Below, in pieces: positions 10,081-22,200 of a stretch of 64,000 nucleotides of DNA; the first letter of the stretch is position 1; each line of letters opens with the position of its first letter. The stretch is taken from assembly GCA_002007465.1 (NCBI GenBank), contig LNAC01000036.1, forward strand, positions 5,671,911-5,735,910, read 5' to 3'. Position numbers and translations under genes: made by a program. This DNA comes from Ailurus styani. Its lineage: Eukaryota > Chordata > Mammalia > Carnivora > Ailuridae. The notes beneath the pieces were generated by a model that had not been told where the DNA came from, ran no database searches, and worked only from the letters and a program-made list of their open reading frames with translations.

Positions 10081-10879
10081 CAATCAGTCAGATTATCATA
10101 GTAGCACATGTTGATCTTCATGGTCGATATTATTTCCCCCATTGCCCGGAATAAAGACCCTCCCACATTTATTGGTAAATATATATACACACCCATCTTT
10201 TATATCAGGCCACGCTTAATTGAAAATGTTCAAGAAAAAGAAATATGATGAGCCCATTTTACTTGTAGCACTATATGTAACAAGACATAGTAAAAAGCCA
10301 TACGTCTTGTGCAGTGAGGACAATGGAAATCTGAACCCAAGAGTTAAAGGAATATTTTCCTTCTGTCCATCTTGAAAATCCTCTAGGCCAAATGCGTGGC
10401 ATGAAAAGTAGACTTGCTTTGAAAACACTAGAACTTTGCCTAAACTTGCATTATTATCCATGCAAAGCCTCTTCTTTCAAGGCATCCTATGAGATTGTTT
10501 ATCCCAGTACTGATGAAATTAATAATCCACAGAGCTACAGTAGCCTTGTTAAAGCCATGCACCTTGGACACAGCTGAGCTAGGGCATGGTTTGGAAGGAG
10601 GAATAACACTGTAGAACCTTGGCCAGGTGACATCATGCAGTTCAGAGTCACTGATCCATGATTTTGAAGCAGATCATGGAGGAATTCCAAGCCAGTCTGT
10701 GTTCCTTCATCAGATAACTGGAGGAGATGAGAGATGGTTTTTCACGCAGTTCTGTTTTGACCATTACATGATGTCAACAAGGAAAACTCACTGCTTGTGA
10801 ACTTGTTTTTGGAAATTGCCACATCCCTGGAAATGGTGAAACATTGCATGGAAGAAATTCCATGGTATCTGTGTGTGGC
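10081..10879. other. Unique DNA
   Basis: No repeat family or exon was recognised. The stretch 10480-10720 is repeat-free with several short palindromic half-sites and could be conserved, but nothing specific supports a function. Confidence 0.5.
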
Positions 10880-11371
10880 AGACTCTGTCTGTGCCCCCCG
10901 GCATCTCCTTAGCACTCACTGTCCCAGCATTCTGATGACTTCTTGCTATAAACACCTGCCACTCTCTGCCTGAGAATATTTTCTGGCTGTTGGAGTAGGC
11001 TTGGCCCATGCAGGCAGGCCCCAAATGCTGGGAAAGTGAGTTCTCCAGGGGAGCAGCCTCAATCAGTGCCTCAATCAGTGACGGATGGGCATTGATGTTT
11101 AAGCACCCGAGCTTCCTGCCCCCTTGCTTGGGACAATTCTGAATCACATCTTCCACTCTTTCCCAGGATCTGCCGGCAGGACTGAGCCTGAGTGGCCCAC
11201 AGCAATAACCTGCTCCATAATGCACTCTTTATTGTCTTCTTTCCATTCCCTGACTCACTTCCCCACTCCTCTACAGGTGCTTCCTGGGATCATCTCCAAA
11301 ATAAACTATTTGCACTCAAACCCCCATGTCAGGGGCTGTTGGGGGGAAACCCAACCTAAGACACTGTACAC
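10880..11371 (+). mobile_element. ERVL-type solo LTR fossil
   Basis: The 3' end is 'gcttcctgggatcatctccaaaataaactatttgcactc' and then 'ggggaaacccaacctaagaca', i.e. an LTR poly(A) signal and terminus. It is the same class as the antisense copy at 1032-1650. A short local duplication 'cctcaatcagtg' (tandem, about 11068-11093) lies inside. No viral genes adjoin it. Confidence 0.65.
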
Positions 11372-11708
11372 CTGCAAAGCTTGACATTTCATCTGGTTTT
11401 GCTACTTGGTGAATAAAAAAAGCCCTGTTCATTATCCTAACTCACTGCTTTTTTCAGAAGATTCGGCTAGTGTCAAAACAGTCTGCCAACAATGCTGACA
11501 GGCATCTGGTCAACCGCAGAGAAGAGTGTCCATGAGATCAGAGCCAGGTCCTGATTCTCCACCTTTCCAGGGGGCTTGTCAGAAAGTGGGAACAGACTGT
11601 GAAGGCTTGCTCCAGTATCCTGAAGTTGCCTGGGGTCCAAGGACAAGTCTTAACGTGCTTGATTGACTTTTGGATGGAAGAGAAGTACCTGTTCTTAGAA
11701 CGATTAAG
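11372..11708. other. Unique DNA
   Basis: Nothing recognised. Confidence 0.5.
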
Positions 11709-11720
11709 AAGAATTTCTTT

Positions 11721-11926
11721 TTTTTTTTTTTAAGATTTTTTATTTATTTATTTGACACAGAGAGAGAGATTACAAGTAGGCAGAGAGGCAGGCAAAGAGA
11801 CAGGGAGAGGAGGAAGCAGGCTCCCTGCCTTGCAGAGAGCCCGATGCAGGCCTCGATCCCAGGATGCTGAGATCATGACCTGAGCCGAAAGCAGAAGCTT
11901 TAACCTACTGAGCCACCCAGGCGCCC
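11721..11926 (-). mobile_element. CAN-SINE, young mustelid-type
   Basis: It reads poly-T, 'aagattttttatttatttatttgaca', a GA-rich middle, and 'aacctactgagccacccaggcgccc' (the antisense of the young GTAGGTTAAAGC head). It is flanked by a perfect 12-bp duplication AAGAATTTCTTT at 11709-11720 and 11927-11938. Confidence 0.98.
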
Positions 11927-11938
11927 AAGAATTTCTTT

Positions 11939-12055
11939 ATGTTTCAGCATCTTTGGCAGACTTTTTTTTTTAAACCAAATAAACAGGATACATCTTTCCA
12001 TTCAGTGTTCTACCATCCTTGATATGGAAACTGTTGGAAATAAGGTTTTATTTTA
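11939..12055. other. Unique DNA
   Basis: Short AT-rich stretch, nothing recognised. Confidence 0.5.
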
Positions 12056-12182
12056 AAGGTTATTTTTTTAAAGTGTATTTTTTCTTGAAGATGAACAAGT
12101 TCCTCTGGGGCTGTTGATTTAACTTTATTATCCCAATAATCCTTAGCATCCTCTGTATACAATGAAGAAAAAGAAAAAGTCT
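12056..12182 (+). repeat. Dispersed direct duplication, copy A
   Basis: A ~127-bp segment matches 13283-13410 at roughly 90 percent by eye. Shared blocks include TTTCTTGAAGATGAACAA, TCCTCTGGGGCTGTTGATTT and 'tgtatacaatga', and both end in AAAGAAAAAGTCTG. Copies are in the same orientation, about 1.23 kb apart. It matches no repeat family I know. Confidence 0.93.
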
Positions 12183-13282
12183 GAGCCCCTTAGACTTCAG
12201 ACTTCTCTTCTAGATGAGAGGACTGATGGTGGAGAGTTTACGTGTTGCCTTGATTTTAAGCTGTAATCTACTGCATGATGTGCCATTCCTTTAATAACAG
12301 TTTGAGGGAAGGAGGAGACACTGCCCACATCATACGTGCTCCTTGGCTCTAAGAGGGCAAAACCTTGTCCAGAAATTTTAGCATGTACATAGAATGAAGG
12401 AATTAGTGGGTAGAGTCTGATCAGTGTTAGTGGAATGACTTCACAGATACAACCACTGGTGGCAAATCCTTGTTAGTTCAGGGGCAGGTAGAAGTGGATG
12501 GACACCTGGAGAGGTTACAGTGGGTTTGTATAGTTTTCTTAAGCTCAGGGATCCTTAACTCTGAAGTGCATAACCTTCAGGCTGCCTCCGATGGTGTCAA
12601 TGAGACAGAGGCTGACACCGATGACCTCTGTGACTTGACAAAGGAAGTGATGTAAACCACATTCCACCTGAAGTCTGGGCGAATTCAGGCATTTCTCTGA
12701 CTAGCCTCGGGTCCACCCGGCCACAGGAGCCACGGGGATTCTGACACTGTTTGTCACTGTTCGCGTTTGTACAGCAGATTCATCAGCTCTTACTGCTCTT
12801 GGAATGAAGAAGAAATGAAATAGGTCGCATGTCACCGATGACCAAGTTGGATCCCCACGTTCGCCTTCTCAGTCAATCCAAACAAAAGAACCTTCTGGTG
12901 GAAATTTACTTTTGAGCAGAATGAATGTTTATTTTTTTGCTGGCTTTGGGAAATCTGTATCTATTTCCTTTTGAGGGAGGAGGAAGTAGCCATTCATTTT
13001 TGTCTAGGGGAAAAAAAAAAGACTGAAAGATAAACCTGTATGGAGATTGATTTGATTGATGACTCTATGAAAGGAGTATATTTCCAGTGCAATAAATGAG
13101 TTATATACACACTTCCACATGGATGTGCATTTTCCAGAAGTTCATTGATTCCTTTCGACTTTTCAATGTGATCACAGCCTCCAAAACTTTCTTTTTTTAT
13201 TTTTCATTACTGATTTTCTTTGGAAACTAAGGCTTTTAGAAGTTTAAGTGATTGATTCCACTATGAATATAGAGTTATTTTT
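12183..13282. other. Unique DNA between the duplicated copies
   Basis: No known repeats. 12700-12860 has several CpGs and a TCACCGATGACC motif. The 61-codon frame at 12470-12655 has no recognisable homology or coding signature. Confidence 0.5.
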
Positions 13283-13410
13283 GAGGTTTTTTTTTTTAAG
13301 TATATTTTTCTTGAAGATGAACAAATTCCTCTGGGGCTGTTGATTTAACTTTATTATCCTAATAATCTCTAGCACCCTTTGTATACAATGAAAAAAAAAG
13401 AAAAAGTCTG
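13283..13410 (+). repeat. Dispersed direct duplication, copy B
   Basis: Partner of 12056-12182. Differences are mostly single substitutions (e.g. AACAAGTTCC to AACAAATTCC) and homopolymer length changes. Confidence 0.93.
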
Positions 13411-13854
13411 CCATTTGGTCCAGTCACAAAAGCTCTCACTTAATAAATTAAGCTTGGTAAGGTTTTGGCACACGGATCTTCTTTGTTACTTTCGTGTGAA
13501 TTTTAATTCCAATCTGTTTCCTTGTAAACAGTGGATAATCTTGTAGGAATCTTCTCTCCCTTGATTAGGGATGATCTGCCTTTTCTGCTCCAGTGTCTCT
13601 CCTTGCCTCCACCCCCTCTCCAAAAGTCTTCACATATTTCTTCTCCTTCAGAACTTATATAAATATATGTTTCTTTGTGATGCTAAAAACTAATCTTTGT
13701 TTTTTCAGGCTTTTAGAAGGGATACTTACCTTAATCCTCTTAGGTTTGTGTGCCTTGAAGTGATAACACTTGGGAAGTTTCAAGTTTCAAGGAGCAGCCT
13801 CTCCGAGGACCTGGCTGGAGGGAGCTTCTCTGAGATTCCCATCCTACCAACCTT
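13411..13854. other. Unique DNA
   Basis: Nothing recognised. TTTGTTTTTTCAG near 13696-13708 resembles an acceptor, but no convincing exon follows. Confidence 0.5.
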
Positions 13855-13868
13855 GTGGGGAGCAGTTT

Positions 13869-14068
13869 TTTTTTTTTTTAAGATTTTATTTATTTATTTG
13901 ACAGAGAGAGATTACAAGTAGGCAGAGAGGCAGGCAGAGAGAGAGGATAGAGGAGGAAGCAGGCTCCCCGCTGAGCAGAGAGCCTATGCGGGCCTTGATC
14001 CCAGGACCCCGAGATCATGACCTGAGCTGAAGGCAGAGGCTTTAACCTACTGAGCCACCCAGGCACCC
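13869..14068 (-). mobile_element. CAN-SINE, young mustelid-type
   Basis: Poly-T, 'aagattttatttatttatttgacagagagag', ending 'aacctactgagccacccaggcaccc'. It has a perfect 14-bp duplication GTGGGGAGCAGTTT at 13855-13868 and 14069-14082. Nearly full length. Confidence 0.98.
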
Positions 14069-14082
14069 GTGGGGAGCAGTTT

Positions 14083-14690
14083 AAAAAGATGTGTGGCTCC
14101 CACTATTGCTCTCTGCTTGGATATCTATCAATGGTGCATTTAAAGAAAAGGGCAGAAAAGAAAAGAGAGGGGGTGTGGCTGGCAAGAGAAGAGAGGACAG
14201 AAGGATTCAAATTACAATACATTGTTTCTACTTTCCTTCCCTTTACGTATAATTAATTTTCTAATTACAGAGGTCTTTCTTTTCCTCTTTCTCTCTCTTT
14301 TTTTAAAAAAAGATTTTAGAAGTCCACTCATTTTATTAAAAGACTGTATTCCCATTATCAGGCTTATGCATTTAATAATAAACTGCAGTGTTTCTGATCT
14401 GGCATTCAAAGCTGTTTGTAAATCCCATATGTCTCCACGTTACTGCTCCACAAATCAGCCCTCAGCAAGTTGCCCTGATAAAGATCCTCATTTCCCAGAG
14501 CATTTATTAAGCACCTAGCACTGCCCAAGAGGTAGTGAGAGGTGCCGATACTGAGAGAGAAAAATTCACACAAAGCAACTGTCAAGATTTGTTTGTTTAA
14601 AAAAAAAAACCTCCCTCTGGCTATTATTTGGGATTTAGTGAAAGTCATTTATTTAATACTCAATAGCTGGTCTCCCTCGGCCAGGATCTA
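14083..14690. other. Unique DNA
   Basis: There is a purine-rich stretch near 14145-14210 and homopolymer runs near 14300 and 14600. Nothing else recognised. Confidence 0.5.
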
Positions 14691-14882
14691 AACCAGTGTC
14701 TCCTGAATACAGTTCACAGGCCTCCAACCACATCACAGTCATTTAGGGGAGCTGTGAGAAATGTGAATTCTCATGCCCCAGACCTGCTGAATTAGAATCT
14801 CTGGGAGTGGAGAAGAGGAATGTGCATTTCTAACAAGCTCCCCTCGCAGTTTTGCTGTAACTGAAGTTTGCGAACCACACGT
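14691..14882 (+). mobile_element. MER5-type hAT fossil
   Basis: 'CCCCAGACCTGCTGAATTAG' then 'aatctctggga', and 'gtgcatttctaacaagctccc', follow the MER5A/B consensus. The ends 'accagtgtctcc' and 'gtttgcgaaccac' represent the degraded terminal inverted repeats (CAGTGGTTCTC-type). Confidence 0.75.
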
Positions 14883-15089
14883 CTACAGACCCATCCCGGA
14901 CTGTTTCTTCTCTTGGGTATCAGGTCTAGGGACCTCTCTCAGGTAGCTCCTAATCTCCCGGATGGCAGTGTCTCGAGGAGGTGGGGGCAGGGGGGGGTGT
15001 CTAAGCATCTGTTGATTTTGCCTGTTTGGTATTGATTTCCCACCCACTTCTGGTAATAGGTCTCAGATTTTCCTCTGGAGGAACCACCC

Positions 15090-15330
15090 TTTTCCTGCCC
15101 TTAATTCATGGGACCAGACAAAATCCAGCATTGCCACGCCTCCAGGAGTGGTCATGTGACCCAGCCCTAACCAATCGGTATATTCTGTCCGGCAAGCCCC
15201 CGGGATTGATTGACTGGTAAACACGTGACTAAGCCAATCTTAGGCGACTCTCTGGGGCTTCTGCTGGAAAAATTGAGGTAAGCCTGGAACTGCTGGGGAG
15301 GAGGCAGTGTCCCTTGCCTCCATGGGGACA
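15090..15330 (+). mobile_element. Old LTR-like repeat fragment
   Basis: 'GTCATGTGACCCAGCCCTAACCAATC' and 'agcctggaactgctgggg' match the pattern also seen at 30930-31625 ('ccaatgagagtcaggcctggga ... cctggagctactgggg') and 51550-51700. The family name is not assigned. Confidence 0.45.
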
Positions 15331-15604
15331 GGTTCTGCGTCCTTAAGGGGACACTGAGACAAGAGTGCTTTGGGGTCTTGTGGAAAATACTAGATCATGG
15401 TCACTGTACTTTTAGCCCTGATAACATACTCTCTGCAGACCCCATAGCATAAGTGTGACCTCTATCGCTAGTCCAGTCCTTCAAAATTATCACGGTAGAT
15501 TGCTCAAGTTATAATGACTCCTACTTGAATTTGTGGGGGAAAAAACAAGCCCTGGAACCATGCACATAGGAAAGAAGTTCAATAGATCGTTAAAAACAAG
15601 AATT
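15331..15604. other. Unique DNA
   Basis: Nothing recognised. Confidence 0.5.
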
Positions 15605-15815
15605 TTGAAGTCAGAACGGCCTCCAAGTCTTGACTCTATCAGTTGCTATCTGCCTGATCTGAACAACTTGTTTAGAGATTTTATCTATAAAAGAGGATAA
15701 TAATGGCCCTCTTGTGTAGAGATAACTGCAAGAATTAAATGAGATAATGCATATACAGTGCTTAGAGCAATGTCTGGCCCATAGCCGTCAACAGTTAACC
15801 TCAGTTCCTCTTATT
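15605..15815 (+). mobile_element. MIR SINE fossil
   Basis: It contains 'cttgactctatcagttgctatctg', 'gataataatggccctcttgtg', 'gaattaaatgagataatgcat' and 'cagtgcttagagcaatgtctggcccata', the MIR core and 3' LINE-like tail in order. Confidence 0.85.
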
Positions 15816-16430
15816 ATGGACTTCACTACACCTCTTGGACATTTAGGTTCTGCTTTCCTGTATGTTGATATGTTTCATAGATGTCTCCCCTACCACCCAC
15901 CCTTCAGCTCAAACTTTTAAACTCTTTGCAGTAGGCACTTCTGTTCACTATCATTGGCTCTAGGTCTTAGGGCCTCAATTTATCTATATGAAAAAGCGGG
16001 GAGAGGAAGAAGAAACAACGTTGTTGGACTAGATGTTATGAATAGTTTCGCTACTTACAATATTTCTTCCCTGGTTCCAAGAACTCTAAGCACTTAGCAA
16101 CCAACTAACTGGAAGATCCTAGGAAAACATGTCAAGTCTGTGTTACTTAATCACTAATTTTGTCAAGAGTACTTTAAAATATACTTTTCTTTCTGCATGA
16201 AGAACTGTGGGTGTGACTCTATAGGTATGAATTTGGCCAGGAATCAAAATGACTTCTAGTATGTACTTTATGGTTTCACTGCAAGGGCTATCTCTTGGTA
16301 AGAAAATTCTTTTGAAGCTTCCAACCCAGAAGATAAATTGCATTTTTAAAATATCAAAGATCCTCCCCATTATTTCTTTGATGCATATAATTCTTTTGAC
16401 TCCAGCCCAATTCTCACCTTTTGGCAAGTG
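15816..16430. other. Unique DNA
   Basis: Nothing recognised. Confidence 0.5.
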
Positions 16431-17060
16431 ACCAATTCACAGATTCCAAGCAATATTCAGAATGTATTCAGCTAAAACAAATCAAGTCGGACAGTTGTCA
16501 CAGAAGCATTTAACCAAAATTACTTCAACATTTTAACAATGCTTGACGTTTTCAGGGATGTCTTTGAAGTACAGAGCTCCCAAAATATTTAGTGTTAACA
16601 GTTTTAGACAGGTGTTTTGCCGAAGACATGTAAAGATGTGTTGAGTGAAGATTATTATTTTGCAGTGAGCTTAGCCTCTGGAAAAATATTTATGTCTTAA
16701 TTGGCTGGAATTCCACCTGTCATTTTATCAAACGCTGTGCTTATGGTCCATTCTGCTTAGAGTCCAAGAAAAATGAAAGTATTCTGGTTGTGAGAATTAA
16801 TGCGACACATGTTTGAGCTTTGTGGAATCACTGCATTTGTTTGGTGATAATTACAAGAGAGTGTTTTAGGAACTTGAACTAGAGTTTGCAATTAGAATAT
16901 ACAAAATTGGGTCTGAAAAGCTTAAGAAAGAAGAAGCATGACAGAAAGTGTTGCAAAAGCCCTGTTATAGCAAATCAAAGTTACAAAACTGGAAAACCAC
17001 TTAATTAAAAACTTAAATGGAAAAGGCAATCGACACACTCTTGGGAGCTTCTGTCATTCT
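16431..17060. promoter_or_regulatory. Candidate conserved non-coding element
   Basis: It is repeat-free, with motif-like words such as 'AGGTGTTTTGCC', 'ACACATGTTTG' (forkhead/E-box-like), 'TGATAATTACAAG' and 'CACCTGTC'. No frame is conserved-looking. Conservation is inferred only from repeat-free character and composition. Confidence 0.25.
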
Positions 17061-17933
17061 AGGCATTAGTTTTCTTCCTGTCTGGTACATAGTGAGTCCT
17101 CAAAAAGAGGGAACTTCCTGCTTTTCTTGCCCTTTCTTTCCCCCTCTTTGACTTCATCCTATTTCTTTCTACAAGCTTCTTGGTGCATTTACAATGTGAT
17201 TTCAGCAAGTAATACTGAAGATAGAAACCAGAACTCAGCTGCTTTTGAATCAGTGTTTAGATTAGGGCAAAGAAATCTCCCTCCTTTGCTCAGGGAAGTT
17301 CCCCATGTGAGTGTAGCTGATGAAGTGTTGAGTCCATGGTCTAGAGAAATGAATTTGGTTAACACTAACTGTATTTCTATATTCTGTGTAAGCTCCAGAC
17401 AGGTATTAGATGAGCCTTAGCCCTGGGCGGGTCTCAGTGGATGCCACTGTCACCTTAGAGATGGGGCCTTGAATGGAGAAGTGGGTCATAGGTGAGGTGT
17501 TTGGAGGTGGGGGACAAGAGACTGTTGGCACTTTTTGAACCTCTCATTTTGGGTGGCAGTATCCAAAAACCTAGGCACTGAAAGATCCAACTGAAATCAA
17601 AAAGCAAAAATCTCACTTCTGTGAGGTAGGATCTAAGGACAAATCCAAGTACAGAAATTGACCCAGAGATTCCTGAGGCCTTATAATGGCACCCCCATCT
17701 CACCCCCCACTTTGTTCTCTGAAGCCAGTCATTCGCCATAAAGTCCCCAGAAAATGAAGTGTAGAAATTTTTGTTACTCACCAGATCTCATCTTTCCTTG
17801 CAGTGAAAATGTCTGAAGTGCTTGGGAGAGCTATCGAGACTCTGGAGGGCCCTTGGAGAAGGCTGAGTGGCTCTGAGTAAGACATGGGGGCATGTGTAGC
17901 ATGACGAGGAGTTGGGGGAGTAGGGCTGTGGAG

Positions 17934-17936
<3 letters not shown>
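17061..17936. other. Unique DNA
   Basis: No family recognised. Open frames on both strands lack homology I can name. Confidence 0.5.

Positions 17937-17994
<58 letters not shown>
17937..17994. repeat. (AT)n microsatellite, about 29 units
   Basis: Uninterrupted AT dinucleotides, then GAGAGTG and an assembly gap. Confidence 0.99.
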
Positions 17995-17999
<5 letters not shown>

Positions 18000-18001
18000 T
18001 G

Positions 18002-18231
18002 NNNNNNNNNNNNNNNNNNNNNNNNNNNNNNNNNNNNNNNNNNNNNNNNNNNNNNNNNNNNNNNNNNNNNNNNNNNNNNNNNNNNNNNNNNNNNNNNNNN
18101 NNNNNNNNNNNNNNNNNNNNNNNNNNNNNNNNNNNNNNNNNNNNNNNNNNNNNNNNNNNNNNNNNNNNNNNNNNNNNNNNNNNNNNNNNNNNNNNNNNNN
18201 NNNNNNNNNNNNNNNNNNNNNNNNNNNNNNN
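18002..18231. other. Assembly gap (230 N)
   Basis: N run between two (AT)n tracts. Confidence 1.
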
Positions 18232-18252
18232 ATATATATATATATATATATA
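18232..18252. repeat. (AT)n microsatellite, about 10 units
   Basis: This is the continuation of AT repeats at the right edge of the gap. The gap probably contains more of the same array with interruptions. Confidence 0.97.
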
Positions 18253-19209
18253 GGTGACACTGTGCCTGCCCCTCCCCCACCCCCACCCACCCAAGCTCCT
18301 GAACTCCTAAGCCCCTAGGTTCCTACAATGCATCTCGAAGGCTCTCACCGAGCCTTCTGTTCATGCTGATGTGAGAAAGCAGCACCTACAGCCCCAGGAA
18401 CACACAGGTAGAGAAACCAACTGAGCCAGGGGAACTCACAGGCGTCATGGTGTGTGCGCCTCAGGCCATGAAACTGGAGTTCAGGGCCAACTTAACATGC
18501 AAACCACTCTCCCAACGAACCATGGCAGACACATAGTTATCGTAAGGATTGAGCAGGGGAGAGCTGCTGTGCCCCATTTTACTAGGGACTGAACCTCTAG
18601 CTTCTTCTTGACATGCGTAGCCCCCTCTCAGTACCTTTTCATGTGTTCTGACCTCTCATGATGGAGGCTCCTTTATTGTCCCATATTCTTGGATTTTTAC
18701 ATCATCCCTAGCACTCGTTTGGATCAAGGTAACAATCTGGTTTTTGTTTTGTCTGATGCTGCGACCAGGTTGTGGTGCCCACTGCTAGCAACGTTCTCAG
18801 ATGTTCCTTCAGATCAGCGATCCTGGATCTGGAGTCAATGACTTTTCATTCCCTGAAATTGAAAATATGCATTAGGTATAACCCAGGAGAATAGTCAAAT
18901 TTGTAACCTACTTGCTACGCATGCATACTGAAACACTCTTTGACTTAATACCTGTAGTTTTGAGTTACTGGTCGTTTAACTTACCTCTTTGCCATTGATC
19001 TTACTGTGGTATGAGGGAGGGAATTAGGCATGGGGCTGGGAGAATAAAGGCGAGTCACGGAAACCACCGCCTGCCCCGCTCTGCTTCTTGCTTGTTGTCC
19101 TTGACAGGTGGAAACATGTTTGAGTAGAAGTTCAGAGGCATTAACCACAGACGAGTTTAGCCACACTGCCCTTCACCTACATCAGCAGTGTCAGGAGTGT
19201 GTTGGATTA
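18253..19209. other. Unique DNA
   Basis: No confident repeat or exon. Confidence 0.5.
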
Positions 19210-19435
19210 TAGATAAAAGCCGGGGGCTATGTGGAGAAGCCCAAGCTCTGAATCTGAATCCTGTCTGTCTCTTTTGCTCACTATGGGACCTGGACCGTGG
19301 GGAGACACTTAAATCTCTCTAAGCTTCACTGTCTTCATGTCTAAGGCGGAGAAATAACAGTGCTAAGTTCATGGCATCATTACAGATAAGGCTTAAAAGA
19401 CAAAGCACTCAAAAATGGTAGTTATTATTATGATT
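19210..19435 (+). mobile_element. MIR SINE fossil
   Basis: 'agctctgaatctgaatcctgtctgtctctt', 'gggagacacttaaatctctctaagcttcactgtcttcatgtct' and 'ggtagttattattatgatta' follow the MIR core order and 3' tail. Confidence 0.8.
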
Positions 19436-21179
19436 AGGATCATCAGTAGGGAGAAGCAAAAGGTAATAGAACTCCTTCTTTCGTCACACGTAAACTACAG
19501 ATGCACGTACAGTGAACAGATTGGGACAGAGTGACACCATGAATGTGGTTATTAAGTGGGCACGGCCTACTGAGTGTCTTACAAACTCTCCTTGGATCCT
19601 CGTTTCGTAGAAGGTGAACTTGTCTGAGTTCTAAAGAACTATGTCTGAGCAAATATTCACAAGGCAACCTCAGCCTGTAGTCTCAGCCAACAATCATTAA
19701 GGTCGGACACTGTAATTTGTTCTTGACAATGTTCCATAATATTGCAGGGGTGCCGTATTTCTCCTCCTTGTCACCAGCTGTTGTAAGGAGCAGGCATTTC
19801 TGATGGTTGGGTTTCCTGGTAGTTGGTGGCATTTCCTCCTTGTTCTTGCAGGCGACCAAACACTCTTAGAATGCTCAATAATACCGACGTAGTAATGTTA
19901 AGCCCGGGGATCATCGTGCTGATAGTAACACTTTAAGGATTCCTTCAGTAGACAAATTGTTTTGCTAGACAAACCATGCTGTGCAGTATGTTCATCTAAA
20001 GAGAGTATTTGTGTGTGTGGGGGGGGGAAGTATTCTAAGAAGCTCAGTTCTTTTCTTAAAATGCTTGTCTCAAAACTAAAAAATGGTAGTCAATTATTAC
20101 TTATGTGTTTCTGGAAAAAAATTTGATTGGAGAGTTAATATTGGATAAGACCATAAGGATTGACGCCTCCAACTATGACATCTTAGCCTCATTCAGATGT
20201 TGGCTGAGGTATCCTACCTCCTGAGAACCAAAAGCAACTGGCCTAATCACATTCTAAGCATGAGGTGACCCCATGACCTTTCTAACCTCTCAGGAGATTT
20301 TAGAGGGTAGGGAGTGGCTAACTCCTTGACGTGGTTTGGGGAGGGGGTGCATTTTTTCCATCCCACGTGACTCTGTTTTTTGTTTCACTGTGTCATTCTG
20401 GAGACTCTGCACCATACTTCCGTGATACTCATCACTCCAATCCTTCAGCTCAGCTATGAGGCATAGTCGTCTTGGTTTCTACCTTGAAACCCATCCACAT
20501 AAGCCCTTCATGTGCCCAGCAGATTTGGCTAAGGTTTGAGAAAAGAGAGGGATGATGTTTACATCACAGAAGAGAAGTCACCTTCAAGTGGTAGGTATTC
20601 CCTAATGGTATTTGCCACAGGACTTGGTGACTCTCCCTGTCCTTGCTCTGCAGTCTACGCAGAGGAAAAAGAAATTGGACTAGACCACTACGAAACTACC
20701 ACACAGGCTCAGATGAGGCCCTATTTCTCCTCCCAGTCTTCAGGATGGAGGAGGCCATTTCATCCTTCAAGGTGTATTTCAAGTTGGTGAACAGGGCCAA
20801 GGGAAGTGAAATCATTTGTACAGGTAAATGCCAGAGCCAGGACCCCGATATACAGCCAGGTTAATGATTCTTGGCCTTATTTCTGAGCCCCATTATTGGT
20901 ACACGTACTTCCACAGATGGATCCACAGGCACACCCACCAATTCTCAAATAATTCAGTGTTTATGCACTTAGCGCTAAAACCCTAGTGAACAAAGCTAAG
21001 TTATTCTTAATACATCGAAGACACTTAAGCATCTTGCTCTGATCCCAGAACATTACTGCAACCTTCCAATGGCAGCAAACCTTCTTGGAGGGCCTGCTAA
21101 CAATGAGAAGCCACACTGAGCTCTGTGGGAGGAGACCATGCGGGAAAAGGCACTGAGCATGGAGCGTAGGCTCAAGAAA
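19436..21179. other. Unique DNA, 1.7 kb
   Basis: No recognised interspersed repeat. A G9 run follows (GT)4 near 20010-20028. The 84- and 73-codon frames near 20536-20864 look like chance. Confidence 0.5.
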
Positions 21180-21590
21180 GATGATGGAGACCAGGTGAGT
21201 ATAGTCCCTTCCCTCCTAGGGCAACAGTAAATACATTTCCAGAAAACAAATTACTCAGTCTGTGCAACTCTCGCGTTAATGGCAGCCCTTACCAACACTC
21301 GCCCAGTAGGTAGAGTCTCAGCCAGTGAAGACACGTGACAGCAGAGGTACGCAGGGAAAGGATTTCCAGCAGCATGAGCAGCTCAAGCAAAGGGCATGGA
21401 GGTAGAAACATGAAAAATACGTTCAAGACTGGAATGTGGGAGGGAATAAAGAGGGAGAAAACTGGAAAGGTGAGTTTGTCTCCTGTGATCAAGGATGTTG
21501 AATTCTAGGTCGAGAAGTCTGGCCCATCCAGCTAGCCTTTGGAACCTCCGTTGGCAAAGAGAAGTGGGGAACAGCCTGTTGGCTATAAAT
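21180..21590 (-). mobile_element. L2 LINE fragment
   Basis: 'AGCAAAGGGCATGGAGGTAG' and 'gttgaattctaggtcgagaagtctgg' resemble antisense L2 ('agtgcaaaggccctgaggc ... ttgaatgccaggctaagaagtttgg'). Confidence 0.45.
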
Positions 21591-22200
21591 TTAAAGCCTG
21601 CAGAAAAGCCCAGCATTTTTCCTTGCCTCCTCTTTTCCAGAACGAGCTATAACTTCAGAAGTTGAAAGACATTCTGGGATATAAAAGATGTCTATAAAAT
21701 GAAGAGAGAAGTTGAAAGAAGGTTTCTTTGCTTCGGGGGCTTTGAGTGGAAATTTTGGTTGGTTTGAAACTTTTATGGACACAAAGGCATGTCGATGTCC
21801 CTTGATTTGAGTAAATTTGGGAGGAATTCTCCAAGATGTAATACATTTATTGGCCAGGAAGAGAGAAAGCTCCTTGACCGAGTCCCTTCAGTGAAATGGA
21901 TGAAATGACTTTGAGTCTTTTACCCAGTGAATCAAATTTGGGTGGGTCACTTTCCCAGCCATGACCTGCAGTGGGGGAAGGGGGTGCCTCTGATAGCTAT
22001 CAGCAGGGGGGCTTCAGCTAGCTCCCTACATGGCAGGCTTTTGTGTGCACCTAGGAGAGGGAGCCCCGAGCACAGGGACAAGGTGTGGCTGATGGGGCCT
22101 GATAAACCCCACACAAAAAGCCCACTGTAGTGCTGAAAGGGTCTCCAATGTAGCCCTTTAATTTCCTTGCTTAGAAATGTTTCCCCTCTTTTCATCCCCA
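21591..22200. other. Unique DNA
   Basis: Nothing recognised. Confidence 0.5.

Noticed and set aside
17788..18294. Frames of 118-168 codons across the N gap
   Set aside because: They consist of YIYIYI from (AT)n and unknown residues from Ns.
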